64,000 bases of DNA from IMG/VR virus record IMGVR_UViG_3300021425_003021, positions 1 through 64,000 of that record. The stretch is one strand, 5' to 3'. Below, one piece after another: positions 23,177 through 34,200 of the stretch (position 1 is its first letter; each line of letters starts with the position of its first letter). The position numbers and the translations under genes are program-made. The notes beneath the pieces were generated by a model. That model was not told the origin of the DNA, ran no database searches, and was given only the letters and a program-made list of their open reading frames with translations. This DNA comes from a virus.

Positions 23177-24271
23177 ATGGCAGATACATGGCCTGTAAAT
23201 AATGGTGCTGTAGGGCAAAAAGGCAGCACCAATCGTTTAAGTAGTAGATTAGATACTAAAGGTGCAACACCTACAGCACAGCCTAGTGCAGATCCTTTAG
23301 ATGCCTTTGGAGGTGCAGGCGCACCTGTTGGTAGCACAACTCCAGAACCCGTTGCACCTAACAATAATCAATCAGCAAAAACATATTCTGGCACTGAACC
23401 AGCTCCTAAAGAAAATTTCTTAACTGGTCGTACTAGCATAGAAGATTTATTGCAAGGTATAGTACAACAAACTGCTGATAGTTTTTTACAAGGACTACCA
23501 GGCTCTTTAAGTTCGATCATAGGTGGAGCAGTAGAAGGTTTATTAAGTCAATTACCAGGAGTAATGAACAATTTATTAAGTACTACTGGTTTGACCAGTG
23601 TATTTGGAAATGTTATAGATAGTGTAAGTGCAGGAATAGGTAGTGCTATTAACGGAATGGCAGGAGCATTAGCTGACGCTGGTAAAGCATTGTTTACAGA
23701 TTTAGGAAATGTTATAAGTGATATTCCTGGATTAGGCCCTGTGATACAAGATTTTTCCGGAGCAGTAAAGGGTTTAGGAGATACCCTGTCTGCAGGCTAT
23801 AAAGGTTTAGAGCCAGGATTAAAAGCAGTAGTAGATGGAGCAATTGGTGCTACTGGTGCAAAATTATTAGATAAAGCAGGCTTACCCAGTATAGATCCAA
23901 CCACAGCAGGCTTGATTGCAGGCAGTATAAGTTTTGCAACAAATCCTGTGAATAATATCAAAGCAGTTGCAGGAACAGCTAGATCTATGGATGGAAAAAT
24001 ATTTCCAAAAACAGGAAATAATATTTTTGGAGATCTTGCAGCTAAAGCAGAAATTGCAGCACAAGAGTTTGATAAAATTTTAACTACACAAGATGGAAAT
24101 ATTTTTTCATTGACTAATTCGCCTATAAATTTATCAAATGAAGTAAGAAATGTTACAAATCGAGTAATTAATGATATTGTTCCTGAAGGTGCAAGATTAT
24201 TTGATGGTATAATCTTTGGAAACGAAAGAGTAAAATTTATCAACGGTAAGACGTATGTTGTACCAAGATAA
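23177..24271 (+). CDS. Unknown structural protein between gp5 and gp25
   Basis: This 364-residue protein has a low-complexity N-terminus (residues 1-80, Pro/Ala/Gly/Thr-rich). A long run of Gly/Ala/Leu/Ile-rich amphipathic helices follows (about 85-260: GIVQQTADSFLQGLPG, SIIGGAVEGLLSQLPG and similar), then a mixed C-terminus ending FINGKTYVVPR. The helices resemble membrane-active or pore-forming peptides. The gene follows gp5 after a three-base gap and precedes gp25, so the product is probably part of, or delivered by, the hub. I do not recognise the family. A spike-tip chaperone or an ejected membrane protein are options. Confidence 0.6.
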   Translation: MADTWPVNNGAVGQKGSTNRLSSRLDTKGATPTAQPSADPLDAFGGAGAPVGSTTPEPVAPNNNQSAKTYSGTEPAPKENFLTGRTSIEDLLQGIVQQTADSFLQGLPGSLSSIIGGAVEGLLSQLPGVMNNLLSTTGLTSVFGNVIDSVSAGIGSAINGMAGALADAGKALFTDLGNVISDIPGLGPVIQDFSGAVKGLGDTLSAGYKGLEPGLKAVVDGAIGATGAKLLDKAGLPSIDPTTAGLIAGSISFATNPVNNIKAVAGTARSMDGKIFPKTGNNIFGDLAAKAEIAAQEFDKILTTQDGNIFSLTNSPINLSNEVRNVTNRVINDIVPEGARLFDGIIFGNERVKFINGKTYVVPR

Positions 24272-24276
24272 TAGGA

Positions 24277-24285
24277 AATAAATAC
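24277..24285 (+). promoter_or_regulatory. Late promoter box right before gp25
   Basis: AATAAATAC ends three bases before the gp25 ATG (24289). A late transcript would start at or inside the start codon. AGGAA, 11 bases upstream of the ATG, could serve transcripts that read through from the operon. Confidence 0.45.
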
Positions 24286-24288
24286 ATT

Positions 24289-24729
24289 ATGTCAGTAAAT
24301 GAGAAACCTTTATACAAAAACATTACAGTAGGTTCAAAATCTAGCAGTAATCCTGTGGCCTCTAAAAAATATAGAGGTATAAGCACTGTAAATAATAATA
24401 CCAATAATTTTGTGAAATATGATTTAGCTCTTATAAAACAAGATATAATTAATCATTTTCATATTCGTCAAGGTGAAAAATTAGAAAATCCTGAGTTTGG
24501 AACAATTATATGGGATGTATTGTTTGAACCACTTACTGACGGACTTAAAGAAGCAATTATAAAAAATGTTACTGATATAATAAATTATGATCCTAGAGTT
24601 AGTGTTAACAATGTTACAATTCAGTCTCTAGAAAGTGGCATACAAATTGAATGTAATTTGTCATATTTGCCATATAATATATCAGAAAGTTTGCGTTTAA
24701 CATTTGATGAAAACGCAGGTTTAATTTAA
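24289..24729 (+). CDS. gp25: Baseplate wedge subunit gp25
   Basis: This 146-residue protein belongs to the gp25-like family of sheath-initiating wedge proteins (132 in T4). The conserved order is seen: VKYDLALIKQDIINHF, then RQGEKLENPEFGTIIWDVLFEPL and a final beta part. The usual E-P-R motif is replaced here by the LENPEFG segment. gp25 links the wedge to the first sheath ring. It precedes gp6, its physical partner. A 14-base palindrome just after the stop is a weak hairpin before the gp6 promoter. Confidence 0.93.
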   Translation: MSVNEKPLYKNITVGSKSSSNPVASKKYRGISTVNNNTNNFVKYDLALIKQDIINHFHIRQGEKLENPEFGTIIWDVLFEPLTDGLKEAIIKNVTDIINYDPRVSVNNVTIQSLESGIQIECNLSYLPYNISESLRLTFDENAGLI

Positions 24730-24749
24730 AGTGCGCACTTTATTTTCCA

Positions 24750-24758
24750 GATAAATAT
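24750..24758 (+). promoter_or_regulatory. Late promoter box before gp6
   Basis: GATAAATAT lies 22 bases before the gp6 ATG (24781). AAGGAA in the leader is its ribosome site. It allows gp6 and the giant gene to be transcribed apart from the upstream hub genes. Confidence 0.6.
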
Positions 24759-24780
24759 TATATAAATTAAGGAATGGCAA

Positions 24781-27700
24781 ATGTCAAGTACAGAACGTCA
24801 AAATAGACTTCTATTAGCAGAAGATTGGAAGACAGTTTATCAAAGCTTCAAGTACGCAGATTTCCAAAGTTATGACTTTGACAATCTTCGTAGAACGATG
24901 ATCAATTACATCAGACAAAATTACCCAGAAGATTTCAATGACTATATTGAGAGCAGTGAATATCTTGCATTGATTGATTTGATTGCATTTTTAGGACAAA
25001 ACCTTGCCTTCCGTACTGATTTAAATGCTAGAGAAAATTATCTAGAAACTGCTGAACGCAGAGAAAGTGTATTACGTTTAGCAAGACTAGTTAGCTATAA
25101 TCCTAAAAGAAATCAATCTGCAAATGGTTTGTTAAAGTTTGAAACTGTTAGTACATCAGAAGATGTAATTGACAGTAATGGAACAAATTTAAGCGGTCAA
25201 ACAATATTTTGGAATGATCAAACAAATGCAGATTGGTATGAACAATTTATTAAAATATTAAATGCAGCATTGCCAACAGATTCAAAATTTGGAAAAAGTA
25301 TTAAAAAAGAAACAATTGACAGTGTTTTAACTGAACAATATAGATTTAATGCAACTTCTGGTAACGGATTGCCCATTTACAGTTTTACAAAAAACATTGA
25401 CAGCTTAACAACACAATTTGAAATTGTTAGCACAGGGATTGACAATGAAAAAATTTATGAAGAAGAACCTTTAGCAGGAAATAGACTGGCTTTTGTGTAT
25501 AGAGATGACGGCCAAGGTGCAGGGTCAAACAACAGCGGATTCTTTTTGCATTTTAGACAAGGTACTTTAGAAAACAACACTTTTACAGTGAACAATCCAA
25601 CACCTAATACTACCATTAACATTGATACTGATAATATCAATAATAGTGATATATGGTTATACAAACTAGATAGTAATAACTTAGAATCAGAATTATGGAC
25701 AAAAGTAGATAACATTGAAGGTAACAATATTATCTACAATAGTGTAAGCAAAAATATAAGAAACATATACGGTGTACTAAGCCGTATCCAAGATAGAATA
25801 AGTCTTATCTTCAGTGACGGTACTTTTGGAACATTACCAAAAGGATCCTTTAAAGTATACTATCGTACTAGTAATGCTAGAGACTTTAAAATTGTTCCAT
25901 CTGATTTAACCGGCGTTACAATTAGTATTCCATATACAAGTTCTGCAGGAAAAGTTGAAACACTTTCAATTACCATGGAATTAAAAACGGTAGTTGAAAA
26001 CAGTTCGCCAACCGAGTCAAATGCATCAATTAAAACAAATGCTCCTAGTACTTATTATACACAAAATCGTTTGATCACAGGCGAAGACTATAACGTTGGT
26101 ACGCTCGGCATTAATCAAAATATTATTAAAACAAAAGCAGTTAATCGCACCAGTAGCGGTATCAGCAGATATTTTGATTTACGTGATGCAAGTGGAAAAT
26201 ATAGCAACACTTTGTTGTATAGTGATGACGGTATTTTGTATACAGAAGATTTGAATAACAAATACAGTTTTGATTTTGTAACTAGAAATGATATAGAATC
26301 TGCAATAAACAATATTGTCATTCCTGCTATCAAAGATACAAAACTTTTAAATTATTATTACAAAAACTTTCCAAGAAATGCAACTGTAAAAAATCTTAAT
26401 TTTTCTTGGAACGCTGAAACATTCGATACAAATCGTGCCACAGGATATTTTACAGATACTAATGCAATTGCAATTGCAGTATCTTCATTTACTAAAAGCA
26501 TAATGAGATTTGTTACACCTGGAGCATTATTAAAATTTGAAGCACCTACTAATTACTATTTTGACAAAAATGGAGATTTGGTATTAGGTACTGCTAGTAA
26601 TTCTGGCGATGTAACATACAAGTGGGTAAAAGTTATCAGCATTGATGAAAACGGAACTGTTGTAAATGAGGACACTGGATTAGGTCCAATTGTACTCAAC
26701 GATAAAATACCTACCAATAGTGTATTAGCAGAAATCATTCCAGTATTAGATACAAGTATATCAGATCCTGTTAAAACACAAATTATTGATCAAGCATTTG
26801 CATACAAAACTTTTGGTTTGAGATATGATTTTGAAAACAGCGAATGGCGTGTGATTATTGCAAATAATTTAGATACTTCAAATGATTTTAGCTTAGGTAA
26901 AACAGGCGATAGTACTAACACACAAAGTGATAACAGCTGGATGTTGTTGTTTGAAACTGATGGACAAAAATACACAATTACTTCTAGAGGACGTAGATAT
27001 GTATTTGAAAGTAACGATCAGTTGAGATTTTTCTTTGATAGTACAAACAGAATATATGATAGCAAAACAGGAAATATTGTTTCTGACATAATCAAGGTTT
27101 TGAGTATTAATACAAAACCAGATGCTCTTACACCATTTACAGTGGATTGGCCATGGCAAATTGTTAAAGAATATAAAAACGAAGCTGGATATGTCAACAG
27201 TAAGAAAATTGAAATTAGTTTTTATGATAGCGACAATGATGGCGTTGTAGATGATCCTGATTTATTTGAACATATTGTAGCACCTGAAACTAATAGTAAT
27301 TCTAAGTATGTTTATCAAAAGAAAACAGTTGTTAATAAAACAGAAACATTTAATTACGTAGATGCAAGTAAGGAACCTATATACACAAAAACTAGTCAAG
27401 GTGCAGTAGGTGCATTGAGTCAATACAACGACGGTGATGTATTTTATTTGATTGACAGAGATGTTTTCTTAAAATATAACAAATCAAAAAATGCTTTAGA
27501 ATTTACATCTGATTATTTGGCATTTGTTGGAAGAATTGATATTAAATTTGAATACTCACACGCTGCCGACGAACAGGCTAGAATAGATCCTAGCAGTAGT
27601 AATATTATCGATGTCTATATGCTAACTAAATCTTATGACAATTCGTATAGAGATTATCTCAAAGGAAACATTGATACTAAACCATTACCACCAAGCAGTG

Positions 27701-28233
27701 ATAATTTGTTTTTAAATTACAGTGCAGATGTAAATGCAATTAAAAGTATAAGTGATGATGTAATATATCATCCAGTAAAATATAAACCTATATTTGGTAG
27801 TAAAAGTGATGTAGATTTGCAAGCAACAATTAAAATTGTAAAAAATAATGAAAGAGTTGTAAACGATAACGATGTAAAAAGTCGTGTAATTGATGCAGTG
27901 AACAGTTTTTTTGCACTTGAAAATTGGAACTTTGGCGAAACATTTTATTTCAGTGAATTAGCAACTTACATAATCAATCAATTATCGCCAGATGTTGTAA
28001 GTGTTGTTCTTGTTCCCAAACAAGAAACTCAAAGTTTCGGCAGCTTATATGAAATAAAAAGTGAAAATGATGAAATTTTAATCAGCAGTGCAACAGTTGA
28101 TGATATTGAAATAATAGATGCAATAACACAATCTAGACTAAAAGCATCTGGTTTGGTAGTAACCAGTGACGATATACTTAATGTTGGAGTGCAAAGCTCT
28201 GATGTCAGTTCTAGCGGAGGCGTAAATTACTAA
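24781..28233 (+). CDS. gp6: Baseplate wedge subunit gp6, enlarged
   Basis: This 1150-residue protein has an N-terminal region with the conserved gp6 pattern: FQSYDFDNLRRTMINYIR, then SSEYLALIDLIAFLGQNLAFRTDLNARE (about residues 55-85) and RLVSYNPKRNQSANG. The C-terminal region (FFALENWNFGETFYFSELATYI, then SPDVVSVVLVP) matches the dimer-forming part. T4 gp6 has 660 residues, so about 490 extra, beta-rich residues lie in the middle. gp6 forms the continuous ring of the baseplate. The stop overlaps the next ATG by one base (TAATG). Confidence 0.92.
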   Translation: MSSTERQNRLLLAEDWKTVYQSFKYADFQSYDFDNLRRTMINYIRQNYPEDFNDYIESSEYLALIDLIAFLGQNLAFRTDLNARENYLETAERRESVLRLARLVSYNPKRNQSANGLLKFETVSTSEDVIDSNGTNLSGQTIFWNDQTNADWYEQFIKILNAALPTDSKFGKSIKKETIDSVLTEQYRFNATSGNGLPIYSFTKNIDSLTTQFEIVSTGIDNEKIYEEEPLAGNRLAFVYRDDGQGAGSNNSGFFLHFRQGTLENNTFTVNNPTPNTTINIDTDNINNSDIWLYKLDSNNLESELWTKVDNIEGNNIIYNSVSKNIRNIYGVLSRIQDRISLIFSDGTFGTLPKGSFKVYYRTSNARDFKIVPSDLTGVTISIPYTSSAGKVETLSITMELKTVVENSSPTESNASIKTNAPSTYYTQNRLITGEDYNVGTLGINQNIIKTKAVNRTSSGISRYFDLRDASGKYSNTLLYSDDGILYTEDLNNKYSFDFVTRNDIESAINNIVIPAIKDTKLLNYYYKNFPRNATVKNLNFSWNAETFDTNRATGYFTDTNAIAIAVSSFTKSIMRFVTPGALLKFEAPTNYYFDKNGDLVLGTASNSGDVTYKWVKVISIDENGTVVNEDTGLGPIVLNDKIPTNSVLAEIIPVLDTSISDPVKTQIIDQAFAYKTFGLRYDFENSEWRVIIANNLDTSNDFSLGKTGDSTNTQSDNSWMLLFETDGQKYTITSRGRRYVFESNDQLRFFFDSTNRIYDSKTGNIVSDIIKVLSINTKPDALTPFTVDWPWQIVKEYKNEAGYVNSKKIEISFYDSDNDGVVDDPDLFEHIVAPETNSNSKYVYQKKTVVNKTETFNYVDASKEPIYTKTSQGAVGALSQYNDGDVFYLIDRDVFLKYNKSKNALEFTSDYLAFVGRIDIKFEYSHAADEQARIDPSSSNIIDVYMLTKSYDNSYRDYLKGNIDTKPLPPSSDNLFLNYSADVNAIKSISDDVIYHPVKYKPIFGSKSDVDLQATIKIVKNNERVVNDNDVKSRVIDAVNSFFALENWNFGETFYFSELATYIINQLSPDVVSVVLVPKQETQSFGSLYEIKSENDEILISSATVDDIEIIDAITQSRLKASGLVVTSDDILNVGVQSSDVSSSGGVNY

Positions 28234-31200
28234 TGGCTTACAATGACGATCAAAACGAATATCCATTGCCAGCAGGAAACAATAAAAAAAGAACTAGTGT
28301 AGAACAATTACCTAGATTTTTTCGAACTCCTCAAAACAAGAAGTTTTTATCAAGTACATTAGATCAATTAACAAATCCTGGTGTAATTGAAAAAATCAAC
28401 GGATTCGTCGGCAAACGTGAAGCAAAAGCTGTTTCTGTTTTAGACAACTACTTAGACGATGTAACCAAAGAAAGACAAGACTATCAGTTTGAGCCAGTAA
28501 GTGTATATGAAGATTTTTTAGGATCTACAAAGTATTACGCAGATTACAATGATTATATAGGTTTGCTGAAAACATATAATGCAAATACAAATAACCACAG
28601 TGCATTAAATGAACAAGAGTATTATGCGTGGAACCCTAATATTAATCTTGATAAGTTTGTAAATTTTAGAGAATATTATTGGTTACCAAACGGTCCGCAA
28701 GAAGTTGCAGTGCCAGGACAAAGCAACCAAGTTGTAAGCACTTACAGAGTAGAAGTTCTTGAACAAGATAATGATATTTCTCTAGTATTTTATCCTGATG
28801 GATTAACCAAAAATCCTAATTTAAATTTATATAGAGGACAAACATATCGTTTTGAAATAAATTCGCCAAATAACCCATTGACTATTGCGCTGTATAGAGG
28901 AGTTGATCCTAACGAAAGACTTGATGATAGTTCAATTTTAAATCAAACTTATACAGAAGGTGTAACATTAATTCCTGATCCAGATGATACTCTTTTAAAC
29001 CAACAAGATTTTGTATCTGACGATTATATTGAAAAAGGCGTTTTAGAATTTACTATTCCTGAGAATGCACCAGATACACTTTATTTTGTCAGCCAGTATG
29101 ATTTGAATATTAGCACAAGATTGATTATTGCTGATATAAGTGAAAATAGTTCTATTGATGTAGAAAATGAAATTATTGGTAAAAAAACATATACCACATC
29201 TGATGGTTGGAAATTCAGTAACGGAATGAAAGTGTATTTTACCGGAAATGTTGTTCCTGAAAAATATGCAAGTGGTATTTACTATGTTGACGGCGTCGGT
29301 GACGAAATCAAATTAATTTCTACAGAAGATTTACAGGTTCCTGCCATTTTTACAAATGATTCAAAAATTCCATTTGATGCTAATGGATTTGATCGTGTGC
29401 CGTTTAGTGATGCAAAAAGTTTTGCAGGAACAAAAGATTATATTGTTGTTAATAAAGCAAGTGCTGATAGAAATCCTTGGGCAAGATATAACAGATGGTT
29501 CCATAAAGATGTCATTACAAAAAGTGCAGACCTTAACAATCAACCTGCTGTCTTAGACGAAAGTCAAAGAGCAAAACGTCCTATTATTGAATTTGACAAA
29601 GGATTAAAATTATTTAATTTTGGATCTAAAGCAAAAACTAACATTGATTTGATTGATACTTACACAAATGATGTAAAATCAAAAATTGAAGGACAGCCTG
29701 GATATAGTATCGACGGCGTAGAGCTTGCTGAAGGAATGAGAGTCATGTTCACTGCTGATGCTGATTCTTTTGTTTATGGTAAGATTTTTCAGGTTAAGTT
29801 TTTTGAATTCAAAGGCAATTCACAAATTAGTTTAGTAGAGACAGACGATACAATTCCTTACGAAAATGAAACTGTATTGATTACTTCTGGTAATAATAAT
29901 GCAGGAAATATGTACTGGTATGATGGATCACAATGGAAACTAGGTCAGGCTAAGACAGGAATAAATCAAGCACCTAAATTTGATTTATGTGACGAAGATG
30001 GAAATAGCTTCAGTGATGATATTATATATCCTAACACCGATTTTACCGGTAACAGAGTTTTTGATTATAGATTAGGAGAAGGCATAAACGATAGCGAATT
30101 GGGATTTCCTTTAACATATAAAAATATCAATAACACAGGTGATATATTATTCAATTTTAGTTTGCTATCTGAAGATTTTACATATGAAGTATTGAATACT
30201 GTAATCACAAAAAAGACATCAACTGGATTTTTAAAGAAATATGACATTGACGGTAACAATTTTGAATACATAAATGGTTGGATAAAAGCACCTATGTTGA
30301 GTAAACAGTATGTAATTAGAAAGTATACTGGACAAGAAAGAACAAATGGTTTTAAAGTTGATGTTTTTGATCAAAGTGCTTTGCTAGATGATTTAAAAGT
30401 TGTTGTGTATGTAAATAACTTGCTTAAATCAAACGGAGTTGATTATTCTTTAGCAGCAGACAGTAATAACAATCGTATAATTAATTTTGGGAATGATCTT
30501 AATGTAGATGACGTTTTAGTAATCAAGGCACATTCAAAAGCATCAAAAAATTCTAAAGGGTATTACGAAACAGCTCACAACTTTGAAAGAAATCCATTAA
30601 ATCATGATATTACAGAATTTACATTAGGCGAAGTTACTGATCATTTAGATAGTGCAGTAATCGAAATAGAAAGTTTTCAAGGAAATCAACCTGGATCTAA
30701 CAACTTAAGAGATCTTGGAGATATTAAACCATTTGGTAGAAAATTTGTTCAACATTCTGGTCCTATTAATTTACCACTGTTTTGTATTTCTAACAAGGAA
30801 AATAATCTTGTTGCATCATTGAACTTTGCTAAAAATGAATACAGCAAATTTAAAAGAGCATTTATTCAAGAAGCAGAAAATATAGATATTTCTGGTAGCG
30901 TTAAAGAGCAAGTTGATCAAGTATTGTTATCATTGGCAAAAGATAAAAAATCAACAATGCCGTTTTATAAATCGGATATGTTAGGCATAGGTGCGTCAAA
31001 AAAGATTGAGCATATTGTATTAGATCCTGATTTAAAGTTTTATGCACTTAGTAATGTTTTTACATTGACTACTTTAAGCGAAAAAGCAGTTAGTGTTTAT
31101 GTTAATGATACACAGGTTTGTCATGGTTTGGATTATACTTTTACTAATGAAGGTTTTATACAATTTGTCGACACATTCAATTTGCAAGAAGATGATCGAA

Positions 31201-34200
31201 TTGACATTTTTGAATATGAAACTACAAATGGTAGTTACATTCCTCAAACTCCAACAAAGCTAGGACTTTATCCAGCATATAAACCTGAAATCTTTGTTGA
31301 TACGACTTATAAAACAAATCAAACTGTTATCAGAGGTCACGACGGAAGTATTGTAATTGCTTATGAAGATTATAGAGACGAATTGTTGCTAGAATTGGAA
31401 AAAAGATTTTACAATAATATTAAAGTTTCTTACGATACTAGTGTGTTTGACATATATGACTACATTAGCGGCGAATATAGAAATAGTAAAGTTTCTAAAC
31501 AAGATCTAAATAGAATTTTAATTGGAGATTTTATAAAATGGGCGTCTAAAGCTGGCAATCCTGATTATACCGATAATAGTTTTGTACAAGAAACACAAAC
31601 ATTTACATATAACTATGGATTTGGAAGTAGTAAAAATAACAAACCGTTATCTGGATTCTGGCGTGGAATTTATATGGATGCATATGACACTGACAGTCCT
31701 AATTTACGTCCTTGGGAAATGCTTGGATTTAGTGTTAAACCTAGTTGGTGGGAATCCAAGTATGGTCCTGCACCTTATACAAAAGACAATTTAGTTTTAT
31801 GGAATGATTTAGAAAAAGGTATAATCAGATCTTCAGACACATTACGTACAGATAAAAGATTTATTCGTCCGGGTTTGACAAAACATATTCCTGTTGACAG
31901 TAGTGGAAATATTGTAAGTCCATTAAACAGTGGTTATGTAAATGAATTTAGTTTTGCAATTCAAAATGGTAAATCATTTAAATTTGGTGATCATACGCCG
32001 GCAGAAACTGCTTGGAGACGTAGTAGTGAATATCCATTTGCATTGTTAAAAGCAATTATGCTGAATCGTCCGGCGCAAGTTGTTGGAGTTGCATTTGATA
32101 AATCAAGAATCAAAAGGAACATTAATGGACAGATTGTTTATCAAGGTGACGAAAGTAGAAGATTAAAATTATCAAATCTCAAATTTGTCAATAGCGACAC
32201 AAGAAACAATGTCCTTACTGGCGGATTAGTAAATTACATTTATGATTATATGTCTAGCGATGTAACAACTCAGTACGAAAATTTTACAACAAAATTAACA
32301 AATCTAAAACAAAAAATTGCATTTAAACTAGGCGGATTTGCCGACAAAGAAAAACTTAAATTAGTCCTTGATAGTAAAAATCCTAGCAATAAAGGAAATG
32401 TATTTGTTCCATTTGAAAACTATAAAATTGACCTAATTGAAAGTTCTCCTCTACAAACTATTACGTACAGTGGAGTTATTATAGAAAAACAAACAAACGG
32501 TTTTAAAATATCAGGATACGACAGAGAAAATCCTGTGTTTACATACAGTACTCCTATTGTTTCAAACAACGATATTAGTATAAATGTAGGCGGTATCAGC
32601 GAAAGTTTCTTATTTTGGTCTGAGAATAAGCAATATGTTGCTGGAAAAATTGTTAGATACCAAAACAACTATTATAGAGTGAATATTAATCATACTACCG
32701 CAGATGTGTTTGATCCAAGTTTTTATACTCCTTTAAAAGAGCTGCCTGTAATAGGCGGTGCTACTGGAACTTTGAGAAAAAATTTCAGTAATGTTACAGC
32801 TACATTAGATTATGGAACAGTTTTATCAACAAAACAAGAAGTAGTAGATTTTATTCAAGGATACGATCATTATTTAAAATCGCAAGGCTTTGTTTTTGAT
32901 TATTTTAATAGAGAAACAGAAGCTGTTGAAAATTGGGTTTTGAGTGTTAAAGAATTTTTATTTTATACTACACAAAACTGGGCAGTGGGCACAATTATTG
33001 CATTAAGTCCTGCTGCAAATAGTTTGAACTTCTTCAAAGAATATTATGTAATTGATAATGTAAAAGAAAATATTTTTAATTATAAAATTTTAAATTTAGA
33101 TGGAACAGCAATCAAGGATATTAATATTTCTATCAATAGAGACTCTGGTAACGCTGTGGAAATTTTGCCAGCTACTGCTGAGGATGGAATTTATTTTTGC
33201 AAGTTAGGATTGGTTCAAAAAGATCATTCTGTAATTTTAGACAACACCACAGTATTCAATGATACGATATACAGTCCGTCTAGTGGATATAGACAAGAGC
33301 GTATAAAAGTTGTAGGTTATAGAACAGACGAGTGGAATGGTAATCTCAATATTCCAGGATTTATTTACGATCAAGCCGATGTTACAGAATGGGAACAGTG
33401 GAAAGATTATGCACTAGGTGATTTAGTAAAGTATAAAGAATTTTATTATAGTGCAAACACATTTGTCAGTGGTTCTGCAGATTTTGAAATCAATAATTGG
33501 AATAGACTTGATGAGAAACCAGAAAGCGGATTAAAAACCAACTTTGATTACAAAGCCAATCAATTTGCTGATTTTTATGATTTGGATACTGATAACTTTG
33601 ATAGCGAGCAACAAAGACTTGCCCAGCACTTAATTGGATATCAAAAACGTGAGTATTTAAATAATATTATAGAAGATGATATAAGTCAATACAAATTTTA
33701 TCAAGGGTTTATACAAGAAAAAGGCACACTCAATTCTTTAACAAAATTGTTTGATAAACTAGGCAGCGCAGATAAAGAAAGTTTAGAATTTTACGAAGAA
33801 TGGGCAATTAGAAATGCACAGTATGGTGCTACTGATGTGTTTGACGAATTGGAATACAAATTAGATGAAACTAAATTCCGTATTGAACCTCAAATTATAG
33901 AATTAGTAAACACTGTCAATAACAATAGAACTGATTTGGTTTACGAAATTCCAGAATCAAAAGTTTATATCAAACCTGAAAATTATTCAACAACTCCTTT
34001 CCCTCAAAAATGGAGCACAGAAGAATATACAAAGACAGCAGGGTATGTTAGTTTAGATCAGGTTGATTTTATTGCAAAAACTCCTACTGATATTCTTGCC
34101 TTAGATATTAACAATGTGCGTATTGATGATATTATTTGGGTAACATCTGAAAAGAACAGTTGGAATGTGTATCAACACATTTTAGTACCAAACAGAGTTT

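Noticed and set aside
24726-24745. Palindrome after gp25 as a terminator
   Set aside because: AAAGTGCGCACTTT can form only a short stem and is followed by few T residues. At best a weak pause site, so not listed as a terminator.
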